DNA from: Paragorgia papillata
Taxonomy: Eukaryota; Cnidaria; Anthozoa; Scleralcyonacea; Coralliidae
Assembly: GCA_035771165.1 (NCBI GenBank)
Contig: JAWNZC010000106.1
Coordinates: 2,241,501 to 2,305,500, forward strand
Direction: 5' to 3'
Length of the DNA stretch: 64,000 bases
Shown: piece by piece, positions 44,861 to 57,100 of the stretch
How positions within the stretch are numbered: position 1 is the first letter of the stretch
How the letters are laid out: each line of letters opens with the position of its first letter
Made by a program: the position numbers and the translations under genes
Notes under the pieces: generated by a model
Seen by the model: only the letters and a program-made list of their open reading frames with translations
What the model was told of the DNA's origin: nothing
The model's database searches: none

Positions 44861-46040
44861 ACTAGAATTAGAAATCAATTCCTATTTTTCAGTTATTTTG
44901 TCTTGATAATTGTTGCTTGATTTGCTTCAGAGAATTGATATAAACAATTAAACGACTTTGAAGTCTCTAGTCTTTAAAAAACCTTCAAAAGCTGAAACGT
45001 TTATATCAGCTTTTTGACGTCTATTAAACAACGAATGAACCGAGAAAGATTTAAGTAAGCATTTATTTTACCTTTGAGCTTTCAAATTACCAATTTCAAA
45101 TATGTAGCTTGGGGTAGCTGTGTTTTACCTCAAGACAAAATCCAATATGGCGACCAAGACTATCAAAAGCATTTTGTTGAATTATAAAATGAATTGTGTT
45201 TTAATATTTGCCACTAAAGTACCTGAAAGACGTTTAGAAGATGTTATGAGTGAATGTTTTGATGTATTCGTTGAATGAAATGTTTTTCAAACTATCCAAG
45301 CTTTGAGAAGTTGGACACTGAGTGTTGTGTATTGTTCATACATGTAGTTGGAAACACATTTGCTTCAAACTTTTGGAATAAGCATGATTTCTCGTGTAAT
45401 TTTGGAAGAAAGTATTTGTCTTTTCTAAATTGGTTTCAAAATCATGATATTACAGTATACGGAAAGCCTGACTGACTGAAGGTAAGCTATATAATATGAT
45501 TTTTTTATATGATTTATATAATATGAGTTTGTCCAGATTTCTAATAGGTTAATAGGTGGAAGATTTAGTGTTTGCAGTAGGTAACAGAGTGCTCAATACC
45601 TATTATATATATATATATATTAATAATTCATGAGATAATCAGCCAATTACAATAGTTCATTCAATCACCTGATTGAAGTTGCATACTCCAGTAAAACCCA
45701 AGATATTAGATGAAAACCGGTATTCATCTAATTCTTAAGATCTCAATTATTCATACAAAATATAAAACAAGTTGCTGTATGAATAAATTGTGTACACACT
45801 CGTGAATAAAATCTCATGAGGGTTTATTTTAATTGAAATCACTCGATTGAGATGCCATATCAACAACTTGTTTATCGTATTTTCATCAGGGAAATCCAAA
45901 CATTAAAAAACAATAAAACCACTTGGTCTTCAGCCTCGTGCTTTCATAGTTTTTTCTCGTGTTTGGATACCCTGATGAAACATTCAAACGTGTGTGTGTG
46001 TGTGTGAATCTTAATAATTATATTAAAATCTTAATATATG

Positions 46041-46076
<36 letters not shown>

Positions 46077-46096
46077 TACATATAGATAGAGCAAAA
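44861..46096. other. AT-rich non-coding
   Basis: No gene. It contains TA runs at 45603-45621 and 46033-46081 and a GT run at 45990-46007. Confidence 0.45.
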
Positions 46097-46242
46097 TACA
46101 AAGTATAAAGTATAGTTTTACCTTAAAGTCTTCGCTACCAGAGGTTTCACCCTAAACGGGATCATCAGTCGCCTGATGATCCCGTTTAGGGTGAAACCTC
46201 TGGTAGCGAAGACTTTAAGGTAAAACTATACTTTATACTTTG

Positions 46243-46244
<2 letters not shown>
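46097..46244. mobile_element. Perfect 72-bp-arm hairpin element next to TA repeats
   Basis: The left arm 46097-46168 and right arm 46173-46244 are exact reverse complements around the loop TCGC. They are followed by about 90 bp of TA repeat. A near-identical copy, with two arm mismatches, lies at 62162-62309, also among TA runs. Confidence 0.9.
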
Positions 46245-46336
<92 letters not shown>

Positions 46337-46341
<5 letters not shown>

Positions 46342-47110
46342 AACCTGAGTTTTGCGACCAGCCCAGTTGCCACGTAAAAGTGGTTGTTAAGGACAGGTGG
46401 TCGTTCAGACAGGTTTTCGAATGACATCAAAATAAAAAATTCGGATTTTTTGTATGGCCGATTGGAATTTGGGAAGATGGTGAAACGTTAGCAATAAGAC
46501 ATGAACAAATCCAACTTGAAGATAACAAATTATTTTATTATTTAGTTACAATTACTGTATGTACACTGAAAAAATATAATTTACATTAAAGGAGAGAAAA
46601 AATTTGTGAGCTTTGCTTGCTTTGCTTTTTTGCGATAATTGTCAAATTTCACTTCCTCTATCATAGTTTCGATGTTAAGCATGGCATCTACGATCTCAGG
46701 CTTATTATTCTTAAAGCCAAATCGCCTTAGCTCAGCAACCATTCTAGCTGCTTCTTGCACTGACACTACAGGAGTTTCTTGTTCGTTTTCTCCAACATCT
46801 TCGACTTTGTTTTCTTCGTCTTCTTCGTCACACTCACCATCAGATACATAGCCATTCTTCGCACGGTCCACAAGATGTTGTTCCCAATCAGGAACATCCA
46901 TCCCGCCGTCCCGTATTTTATTTACATAGTACCAGCTTTTAATATGAAATGGTCGCCCATAACAGGTAAATTTCTTGTTTGGGACACAAAAAAGCAGTCG
47001 CTGGTTGCGTAAGGCAGGTGGTCACTCATTACAGGTATATTTCAACTACAAATCATCTGTACCAGAAAAAGTGGTCGTATATGACTGGTGGTTGTAAAAC
47101 ATGGGGGTCG
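46337..47110 (-). mobile_element. Decayed pogo/Tigger-like element
   Basis: The left end (TAGTGAAACCTGAG, then GCGACCA and GGTGGTCG motifs) and the right part (GTGGTCG, GGTGGTTGTAAAAC) have the character of pogo/Tigger termini. The interior encodes the C-terminal part of a transposase on the minus strand. Most of the transposase is deleted. Confidence 0.65.
46581..46950 (-). pseudogene. C-terminal fragment of a Tigger-type transposase
   Basis: Reading from about 46950 the frame gives YYVNKIRDGGMDVPDWEQ, then an acidic stretch and VQEAARMVAELRRFGFK, and ends KAKQAKLTNFFSPLM. A helical pair followed by a basic stretch and a terminal FF is the usual end of pogo/Tigger transposases. The DDE core and DNA-binding domain are absent. 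Confidence 0.65.
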
Positions 47111-48455
47111 ACTCAGGGATTCTTCATGTGTCTTACTGGGCACAGACTGACAACTATGTCGAGCAGTGTCTAGGTCATTTGGCTAGTGTAGACAGCTATT
47201 TTGCTCATCAGCATGGTGAAGCCAAATAACCCAGCACATCCAGAATAACTGAATAAGGTATATTACACCACAGTCTCAAGGACGAGATGTAGGATATACC
47301 ACACTGCTCTAATAAACAAATATGATTCTCAATTTTCATCATTTGACTGACTTGGGATTCTTCATGTGAGTATATATATATTCAACAAATAAAACATAAA
47401 GCTCCATGCATATGTACTCTTATAAAGGCATGTTTGACATCATTTGAACATGAAAGAAGTTGAGTAGAGGTACAGTACGAGGCGATAGCTGATTCAAATG
47501 ACATCAAATGTGCCTTTATAAGCGTACATATGGACAGGAGCGGTATGTTTTATTTGTTTTATAAAATAAGAAGAAAAATCTATCTGAAAGTGAGGTAGTT
47601 TTGGAACTTGGCAGACTTTTCTTGCCAGCTGACACCATTCTGTTCTCTTATAAATGCATGGAGCCCAGCCAATCAGAGTGTGCATAGAGGACACCAGACT
47701 AGTTCCTAGTCCTTCTTTTCTCTCGAATGTATTTTGGTGATGTCACAGAATAGGAATCGAGTGAGAGGACTAGTGGAAAATGTTCATCTTTATCTATCAT
47801 GAATCCTGCTGGAGCTCGGATTCTTTAATCTTTATGAACGAGGGCACTTAAACAAACTTCTTGTTGACTATAGCAGACAGCAAACGAGTAGATTTCTTTG
47901 TTTTACATTACGTTAAAAGGTTGTTACATACAAGGCTTTATAAAGTAGTGTTCGGCGTAGGAAGTGATTGTGTTGAAACACATTTATACAAATCGAAATA
48001 TGCTATTTTAATGTTTCGGCAATGGACCAACCTTGCTATAGGATGTTATAAAGAATTGTGCAGACCGACATGAGTGTTATCTGCCTTGGTTTTCTGCCAA
48101 ATGGCTGTTTGGTGCCTGTATAATTTGGGGCCAAGGCTCCAAGCAAAACATTTTATTCCAGGCCTCTCACAATTTTGGTCTGCCGCTCGACGTTAAAAAG
48201 GCACCTTACTTTATTAATATATATGCAAATACAAACTGAGGTGCTGAGTATGTATCTTCAAGTCAGTCTTCATCTGAAGTGAGAAAATGAAGATATATCC
48301 AGTGTTTTATTGATTGATTGATTTATTTATTATTATTATTAATAATAATTGTAATTATTATTATTATTATTCTTTTATTAATTATTATTATTAGCATATA
48401 CCTCACTGGTGAATAGTGCTTTTTACGCGATCTCATTAGTTCCTCTAGCTTGGGA
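47111..48455. other. Non-coding with an inverted repeat at about 47380-47560
   Basis: The words CAACAAATAAAACATA, TATAAAGGCA and TTGACATCATTTGAA at 47380-47450 recur inverted at 47490-47560. TTA-rich simple sequence lies at 48320-48395. No gene was seen. Confidence 0.45.
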
Positions 48456-49136
48456 TATCCTGTGCTCTTCTCCTGCAGGCAAAACAAAATGGTGGCCAGT
48501 TTTCCTTTGTTTATCGAAGCAGGAGATTTTGTTGATAAACAAGGCTGATGTTGTAGATTAACGAGAAAAGTCAGCAAAATTAAGTAGAAGAGTGTCCACA
48601 GGTATGTTTCTTTACAATTTTCAAACCATTAATATATTAAAAAGTTGTAAAAACTGTTTTGTCGACAAATATCGAGTATGCCAAGTTGCTAGTGGCCGTG
48701 TCTTGTATAATAATACCGAAAAATATAAAAATGTCAAACTTGTTATTTAATTTATGAGGTATATATGCTAAAACAATTAATCACCTCAGTGTCGGTGAAT
48801 ATCCAGCACTATTCACCTCCACTTGGTGACTAATTGTTAATTATTAATTGTAATTGTTATTATTAATTGTTATTATTGTAATTGTTATATTATTGTCTGG
48901 TGTAATGCTGGCATATTAGATGGCTTATCAAACCTTTCCATGTTTTCGATAGAGTTTTATACAATACCCTGGTTGCTAAGCGTGTTTTCATTGGTTGTTG
49001 GCCATGATCTATTAGAGGACAGACACATGGTCACGTCAGATCACGTCAGCTGACTTGCTTTTTTCCTTTTTCATGCCCCAAAATCCGGCAAGAGTTTCGA
49101 CAAAAACCTTTTAAACTTTTATTGTATAAAACATAT

Positions 49137-49310
49137 AGATTCCATTTTTTTTGTTGTCTGTTCAGTTATAGATGCACAGAAGACGTCACAACGTGGTAAG
49201 AACATCAGTGACCCACTCGACTGCGTCTCGTGGGCCACTTTTTTGTTCTTACCACGTTGTGACGTCATCTGTGCATCTATAACTGAACAGACAACGGCAA
49301 AATGGAATCT
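49137..49310. mobile_element. Foldback element, unit 2 only
   Basis: AGATTCCATTTT at the left and AAAATGGAATCT at the right enclose near-perfect arms (TGTCTGTTCAGTTATAGATG, GACGTCACAACGTGGTAAGA). The matching place in unit 1 (about 26825) has no such insertion. A second small inverted pair, GTTTTATACAATA at 48955 and its inverse at 49121, lies immediately to the left. Confidence 0.8.
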
Positions 49311-50272
49311 ATTTGTTAAATAGACACGCGGCTTTTAATTGTTATAATCCAAACAGTGAAATAAAAGTAGCGTGCTGCGTAGGCAGTGTTGAAACAACAA
49401 TCGAAATATAGTAAGGTTGGATATACTGCCAAAACAGAGAACGTAGGAGTCTAATGTTTCGAGCGAAGGCCCTTCGTTAGGGCCACGTTTCTCTCTGACG
49501 AAGAGCCTTCGCTTGAAACGTTAGACTCCTACGTTCCCTGTTTCGGCAGTATATTGAACCTTACTATATTTTGATTATATTAATTGTTATATTCTGTCAC
49601 TCAAAATGAAATCCGGAAATATCAGACGTTCTCTCACATGTCATTATCACCTTGGTTACCATCACGTATTGCCATTGGCTAATAAGTAAAACCTATCGAG
49701 ATGTGTACAATGTCTCTCTGCCCTTTTTCTCTTATCATTCGCTTCTAATTGTGAATATTTTGACTGTATTTTCTTTAACTAGCATGGGAAAAACATAATA
49801 TAGCATTATTATTTTGTCTTGTTCATTTTCCAAGCGTTTGCAAGCCTAACTAAAAATTCGAGGGAAATTCCCTACTTCGCTCGGGAAACTCCCGACTAAT
49901 ATCATATACATGATGATTATATTTCATAATGTACTTGTAATAACATGCAGCTATTGGTCAGTTTTTGTTACGTATGCTCGACACACGATGCCATAGCTTA
50001 TCAGTTTCTTCTGTTCCTCAAGGACGCAGCTTCTGTATTTGAGCATTTGGATGGTAATTATTGATATATACATACTGAAGTTTCTTCGCAGACTCTGGTG
50101 AGCTGAACTTAACACGATTCATCGGAACAGCATTAGATTTTGACATTTTGTCCACTCCGGACAGAACAGCTTCTGTCAGATCTGTGTTCCCCCGAATGTA
50201 AGTAGATGTAATATCGGGACATTAGTCTTTCATGACAGCATGGCTTTCCGAGACGAGTAATATCGTCATGGC

Positions 50273-50751
50273 GTTAGACAGAGTAGAATCGTCTGGCGTT
50301 AGACAGAGTAGAATCGTCTGGCGTTAGGACAGCTTCTGTCAGATCTGTGTTCCCCCGAATGTAAGTAGATGTAATATCGGGACATTAGTCTTTCATGACA
50401 GCATGGCTTTCCGAGACGAGTAATATCGTCATGGCGTTAGACAGAGTAGAATCGTCTGGCGTTAGACAGAGTAGAATCGTCTGGCGTTAGACAGAGTAAA
50501 ATCGTCTGGCGTTAGACAGAGTAGAATCGTCTGGCGTTAGACAGAGTAAAATCGTCTGTGGTTAGACAGAGTAAAATCGTCTGGCGTTAGACAGAGTAGA
50601 ATCGTCTGGCGTTAGACAGAGTAGAATCGTCTGGCGTTAGACAGAGTAGAATCGTCTGGTGTTAGACAGAGTAAAATCGTCTGGCGTTAAACAGAGTAGA
50701 ATCGTCTGGCGTTAGACAGAGTAGAATCGTCTGGCGTTAGACAGAGTAAAA
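50273..50751. repeat. 25-bp minisatellite with a 163-bp internal duplication
   Basis: The unit starts GTTAGACAGAG and ends TCGTCTGGC. Twelve units in exact 25-bp register run from 50436 to 50736. The 5' part of the array together with flanking sequence (ACAGCTTCTGTCAGATCTGT) is duplicated at 50166 and 50329. Unit 1 has about 1.5 copies at 28060-28105. Confidence 0.9.
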
Positions 50752-50934
50752 AGATCAAGTTATTGCACAATAACAAAGCGATTGAAAAGGTTAATGTGGT
50801 GACTGTCACTGATATAGATAAATAATTTTGAATGTGGTTATTATCTAAGATTATTTCTAAGTATAAAAGGAATGGGACAGTTCTGGCGATGTAGCTTTTG
50901 ACCACTGAACCCAACATTGTGCGTCTGTACTCTG

Positions 50935-51115
50935 TATGGTAAAGCAAGGCGAAGCGAAGTACAGCAAAGCACAGGAAAGGAAAGCAAAGCAACGCACAGT
51001 GAAGCGAAGCACAGCACAGCAAAGCAAAGCAAAGCAAAGCAAAGCACAACACAGCAAAGCAAAGCACAGCACAGCAAAGCAAAGCACAGCAAAGTAAAGC
51101 ACAGCGAAGCAAACA
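50935..51115. repeat. AAAGC/ACAGC pentamer array, unit 2
   Basis: Shorter partner of 28290-28720, with the same pentamer composition. Frames across it are not genes. Confidence 0.9.
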
Positions 51116-53635
51116 ATATCCCATATCTTCAAAGACCCTGTGACGAGGTCAAGTCAGTGTCGTATACGTCTTGTGCTTTGTGTTTATCATTGAACATTAC
51201 ATAGCGTATATTACATCGATTTGAATAAACATTACATAGCGTACATTACATCGATATATTTAAGGAAGGCTATATAGGAAGCTTGTTGTTTGAATAACAA
51301 TTAGGGCATATCAAACATTCTTTCACTCTCACTTTCCAGAATCTCTTGTATTTCTTAATATTTAGTTATATCTAAACTTGGCAGTAAACTAACATTCCTA
51401 ACAATTAAATATGTTCCGAGCATCATCTTCAGTAGAACATAACTTCAAGTGAAGCTCTCAGAGTTATCTACTGCCACATAATTCAGCAGAAAATTTGCCT
51501 TGACTTAACGGTATTTGAAGTGTTCAAAATTCGGTTGAAAAATCTGTTTGCAAACAGAAAATTACAAAATTGGTCTTCTTGGAATACCATTTGATTTCAC
51601 GATAATATTCTTGTAATTTGATACTCTTTTCAAGGAGAAAGCGAAACTCCATCGTCAGTTTTTTAAGCAAATGTTGCGAATTTACCTCGCCAAGTACCTA
51701 CTACAAGTTACAGTTTGGTTTTTGAATATTTTATTATTCATGCTACTGTGTTAGGCCCGAATATAATGTTTAATGATAATTTTTGCCACTCGTGGAAGTC
51801 TAAAATAGTAGATCTTTTTAGCGTTTTACTAAACGGCGAAAACGATAGTGTGGACGGAAAACTTTTGATACGTTTTCGATATACGAGGTCTCCGTTTTCG
51901 TTTGAAAACGGATTAGTGTGGACATGACCTTATATTAGAATTGCGAGTGAGTATATAGATTGTCTTCAGAGCCAGTGAGAATGCAGGGTGAAAAGACAAC
52001 TGACTTTACCGACTGTTAATTACTGATTATGCCTTCGGAGCGAATTAAAATCCAGCGTGAGACGATAACTCGCAACTGATAACCGATTATGTCAATTTCC
52101 TTTATAGATGAAGCGATTAAAAATTATTGTATGGTCGATGAAATAAACGAACTTGCTCTGCTTCAAATTATTAGAAATCCGTGTCTCTATCACTCTTATG
52201 AATGTGTTTGCGCTGAATGTTGATGCAAAATCCGATCATAGCGACATCCTGTGTTTATAGTGTTGCGAATGCCCTGAGTTGAGCGAGCGGCGAATGCGCT
52301 TCGTTGTGGCTGGTTGTGGTCACATTAAAACATCATTGTGTTTTGCGTGTTGTGAATGTATTCGCGAGGCTGAAATGATACTGATCAATGAAATGTCATG
52401 ATATCAGAATTAAAACATCATTGCACGTTTTTTTTGCGTGTTGCGAATATGTTCGGCTGAATGCTTTCAGAAATCTGATCACTGCGAAGCCCTTCGTTTA
52501 GAACTACAGTATAGAACCTCGTTAATACGACCACCGTCGGGCCAACAAAATGTGGTCGTAATAACGGGGGAGTATTACACTGCTTAGAAGGTATTCAGGC
52601 CAGGAAAAAGTGGTCGTAATAACGGGTGGTCGTATGGTGGGGTTCCACTGTAAAGGTCTCTCATTCAGTCTTAATGAGGCTGGAAATACGACACATTTCA
52701 AAATTCTGAGCTGGGTCTTATATTCATTTTGCGATTAATCGTCCCTCTTAAAACAAGGGTTTCGAGGTGACCATGTAATTACTGTTGTTAATGTGAGATT
52801 TAGTTTGGGACTTTGTAGCCTGTGGGCAGGCCCTCCTGTTGCTGTACGCGGCGTTGAGAGAGCCTGCTCGCAGGCTAGGGACTTTGGGACCTGTCCGCTT
52901 AATACAGGTTGTCCGCTTGTAGTAACGCAATTAATCATCTAATGTCCAACACGAATGTTGCTCATGAATCTTGCTCTTTAATTTAATTTAATTTAATCTA
53001 AACAATGCTCTTTTCGTGAAGGTATTGTACAGAAACATTGAAATACTCCCAAGCCACAGTCTTTGGTGGATACATGCAAGTTGTGAATAAACTGTCCTTG
53101 AATGATGGAAAATTTTGTTTAAAATACACAACCCTCCTTTGGATGTAAAAATTGTGTTTTTGCAGAATAGTACAGCGAGTACAGTTTGGTAAGTAGCAAT
53201 ACTTGCCATAGTATTTTGGGTTATTTACCGAGACGAAGACGCTGGTGGCGTAGGATGTCATTTTCCAGCAAATTTCAGAGTCAGGGGCCCACTTACAGAT
53301 GTCATTCTAAGAAAACTTGAGAACTGCCCATTTTAAAATTTGTTCTGGGTCATTCTCGTACCCAGACCCACGCGCTAATGCGTCAAGTGATTCTGGGAAT
53401 CTCTGTAAATGTGAGCGTTCTGATTGGCTTTAAGAAACAATGAAAAGAATTCAAACAAATTCAACAAAATAAGAATTTCGCACTGTACACTCTGTTTGCC
53501 ATAAACATTTGGTATAATTTGACCAATCTAATAACAGCAATACACCACATTTGAATTCGAAAATATAATACTTACTCATATTTCTCATGTTGCGATCGTC
53601 TCTCAAAACAACAGCCCTGAATCCCTTAAATATTC
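51116..53635. other. Upstream region of copy 2, repeats only
   Basis: Non-coding. A pogo-like MITE lies at 52507-52650 and a foldback-like stretch at about 51820-51925 (CGTTTTC motifs and GTGTGGAC ends). The segment 52990-53200 matches 29560-29790 of unit 1 but lacks its TCTG array. Confidence 0.5.
52507..52650. mobile_element. 144-bp pogo/mariner-like MITE with TA target
   Basis: CAGTATAGAACC at the left and GGTTCCACTG at the right are flanked by TA. Internal ACGACCACC/GGTGGTCGT repeats are inverted. It has no coding capacity. Confidence 0.7.
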
Positions 53636-53844
53636 TTAAATTTCGCCAGCTGGTTTTCCAATGAGTGCGTTTAAAGGTGAGATGAACAAAACAATACTTT
53701 CTTCCCAGGCTGCGCTGATGTTGTTCGTTTTCGATTGTAGAAAGTCAATCACCAGCGGAAGAAGTTGATAAATAATGAATTTGCCAAATCCGCTTGGCAA
53801 TACAGCTGTGATGATGTATGGCATATTTCTGTTTTCTCTTTAAC
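53636..53844 (-). pseudogene. RecQ-like helicase fragment (Walker A region)
   Basis: The frame reads TAVLPSGFGKFIIYQLLPLV and then SIVLFISPLNALIG, matching the P-loop and motif Ia of RecQ-family helicases, although the usual GKS is GKF here. It is a fragment of about 65 codons. It lies 230 bases upstream of the copy 2 5'UTR acceptor on the opposite strand and has no partner in unit 1. It is probably a processed or transposon-borne remnant. Confidence 0.6.
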
Positions 53845-54104
53845 ACTAAACTCGATTGTCCCGTCTTTATTTCTAACGCATAGCTTTGTTTCCCTTGCGA
53901 TTCATGAAGGATGATTAGTCCCCACTCCTTTATCCTTTTATCGTAAATAAAGATGACAATTTGATCTAAAATTCTATGTTCATTAGTATACTTTTTACAA
54001 AATTGTATGCCATTAGTATTTTTCTGACGTAAATAGGTTTTATTAGTTTTGCTCACGTATTTCTGCTTCTTTACAGCTAAAAACGGTCTTGCCAGTATAC
54101 AAAA

Positions 54105-57100
54105 ATGGCATCAGCTCAAGAAAATTTTGATGCAGGGAAAATGCGCCGTGAAGTAAGTTATTTAAATATTAGTACTGTTTTTAGAACTATTTGAAAAAGA
54201 CCAACCTGGTACTAGTTGCGAAAATTTATTTTATTTATTTATTCGTTCGTTCGTTCGTTTGTTTGTTCGTTCGTTCGTTCGTTCGTTCGTTCGTTCGTTC
54301 GTTCGTTCGTTCGTTCGTTCGTTCGTTCGTTCGTTCGTTCGTTCGTTTTTTCGTTTATTCAGTTATTCATTTATTTAGTCATTCATTCATTCATTCATTC
54401 ATTCATTCATTCATTCATTCATTCATTCATTCATTCATTCATTCATTCATTCATTCATTCATTCATTCATTCATTCATTTATTCATTCATTTACTCATTC
54501 ATTTATTTATTCATTCATTTATTTCCTTTCTTTCCTTTCTTTCCTCCTTCCTTTTTTCCTTCTTTCCTATAGTCGTTTCATTTCGGCAAATCTACACCCA
54601 TAAAAATCCCACAGCTTCAGTGTTGACAAGATGAGTTTGCAACAAGCTTGTAGCACGCCTGTTTACAAGTTGTTAAGAAGTTGTGATTTTATCAAGCCAA
54701 TGCAAGCTTCTTGTTGTCAACCTTGTAGCAATTTCGTAAATGCAGAGCAGTAACAAGTTGTTGCAACAATTTGTCACAAGTCCGTTGAAGTCATCAATTT
54801 TGTTGCAAGTTGTCAACAACCTGTGCCAGTCATGTTAACAAACTGGAAACAACCAGTGCAAATGCATCCCGGTAACGGTATGTTAAAACGGCCTTGAAGC
54901 AACTTGCTTAACTGGCGTTTTAGCGTGTAGTTTAGAAGGGGATGATTTTTTTGTGACACTAGTTCAATTTGACTCCCCACCCCACCCTCTGCTCTATCTC
55001 TACCAAACCTCGGTTTAGTGCAAACGTCTGCTGTACACGTTTCGGTTAGCTTTTTTGCTATATAAATATTTTTAAACTGAAAACAGATTTTTCAAGCAAG
55101 AAAGAGAAACATTAAAATGGTAATTGAGTTTGTTGCTGAGACGGCAAAAATTCTACAAGAAAAAGGAAGAAAGGATGACTTTGTGTATATAGTAGATAGT
55201 TCTATTGAACTTCTTCAGGGTAACTTAATGTTAAAAAGATTAATGTTATTCTCCGTTATTCGAAAGTGTGATGGAAATAGGGAACGTCGGGAAATGTTGA
55301 AGTACTATCTTGAGTTTGAAAAATTATTAAGTATTTTAGTTGAGGAAAAGAGTTTGAGAATGACTATTCTTCTTAAAATTGCAAAAATATATTTTAATAC
55401 TTCACATTATAGTAAAGCAATAGAATATACCCTAAGAGCTGAAAAGATTGCAGATGAACTTAAAGACAAATCGGGCAAAACAGAATGCTGCAAAAAATTA
55501 GGAAATGCGCATCTACGTTTGGCAGAGTATAAAGACGCCATTCACTATTACAATAAAGGTCTAGAAATCAGCATTGAAATAGGAGATCGGTCAGGAATAG
55601 CAAGTAACACTGGAAATTTAGGGAATCCTTATCTTAGTTTGGGGCAGTATGAAAAAGCTATTCACTATTTTAATAAAGGTCTAGAAATCAGCACTGAAAT
55701 AGGAGATCGGTCAGGAATAGCAAATAACAATGGAAATTTAGGGACTGCCTATCGTTGTTTGGGGCAGTATGAAAAAGCTATTCAGTATTATAATAAAGGT
55801 CTAGAAATCAGCACTGAAATAGGAGATCGGTCAGGAATAGCAAATAACACTGGAAATTTGGGGACTGCCTATCGTTGTTTGGGGCAGTATGAAAAAGCTA
55901 TTCAGTATTATAATAAAGGTCTAGAAATCAGCACTGAAATAGGAGATTGGTCAGGAATAGCAAATAACAATGGAAATTTAGGGACTGCCTATCGTTGTTT
56001 GGGGCAGTATGAAAAAGCTATTCAGTATTACAATAAAGGTCTAGAAATCAGCATTGAAATAGGAGATCGGTCAGGAATAGCAAGTAACACTAGAAATTTA
56101 GGGAATGCTTATCTTTGTTTGGGGCAGTATGAAAAAGCTATTCACTATTTTAATAAAGGTCTAGAAATCAGCACTGAAATAGGAGATCGGTCAGGAATAG
56201 CAAATAGCAATGGAAATTTAGGGACTGCCTATCGTTGTTTGGGGCAGTATGAAAAAGCTATTCAGTATTACAATAAAGGTCTAAAAATCAGCATTGAAAT
56301 AGGAGATCGGTCAGGAATAGCAAGTAAGAATGGAAATTTAGGGACTGCCTGTCATTGTTTGGGGCAGTATGAAAAAGCTATTCACTATTTTAATAAAGGT
56401 CTAGAAATCAGCACTGAAATAGGAGATCGGTCAGGAATAGCAAATAACAATGGAAATTTAGGGGCTGCCTATCGTTGTTTGGGGCAGTATGAAAAAGCTA
56501 TTCAGTATTATAATAAAGGTCTAGAAATCAGCATTGAAATAGGAGATCGGTCAGGAATAGCAAGTAACACTGGAAATTTAGGGAATGCTTATCTTTGTTT
56601 GGGGCAGTATGAAAAAGCTATTCAGTATTACAATAAAGGTCTAGAAATCAACATTGAAATAGGAGATCGGTCAGGAATAGCAAGTAACACTGGAAATTTA
56701 GGGAATGCTTATCTTAGTTTGGGGCAGTATGAAAAAGCTATTCACTATTTTAATAAAGGTCTAGAAATCAGCACTGAAATAGGAGATCGGTCAGGAATAG
56801 CAAATAACAATGGAAATTTAGGGACTGCCTATCGTTGTTTGGGGCAGTATGAAAAAGCTATTCAGTATTATAATAAAGGTCTAGAAATCAGCACTGAAAT
56901 AGGAAATCGGTCAGGAATAGCAAGTCACAATAGAAATTTAGGGACTGCCTATCATTATTTGGGGCAGTATGAAAAAGCTATTCAGTATTATAATAAAGGT
57001 CTAGAAATCAGCACTGAAATAGGAGATCGGTCAGGAATAGCAAATAGCAATGGAAATTTAGGGACTGCCTATCGTTGTTTGGGGCAGTATGAAAAAGCTA

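Noticed and set aside
50273..50751. Possible CRISPR-like array of 25-bp repeats
   Set aside because: Units are head to tail with no unique spacers, no cas-like gene is near, and the sequence is eukaryotic.
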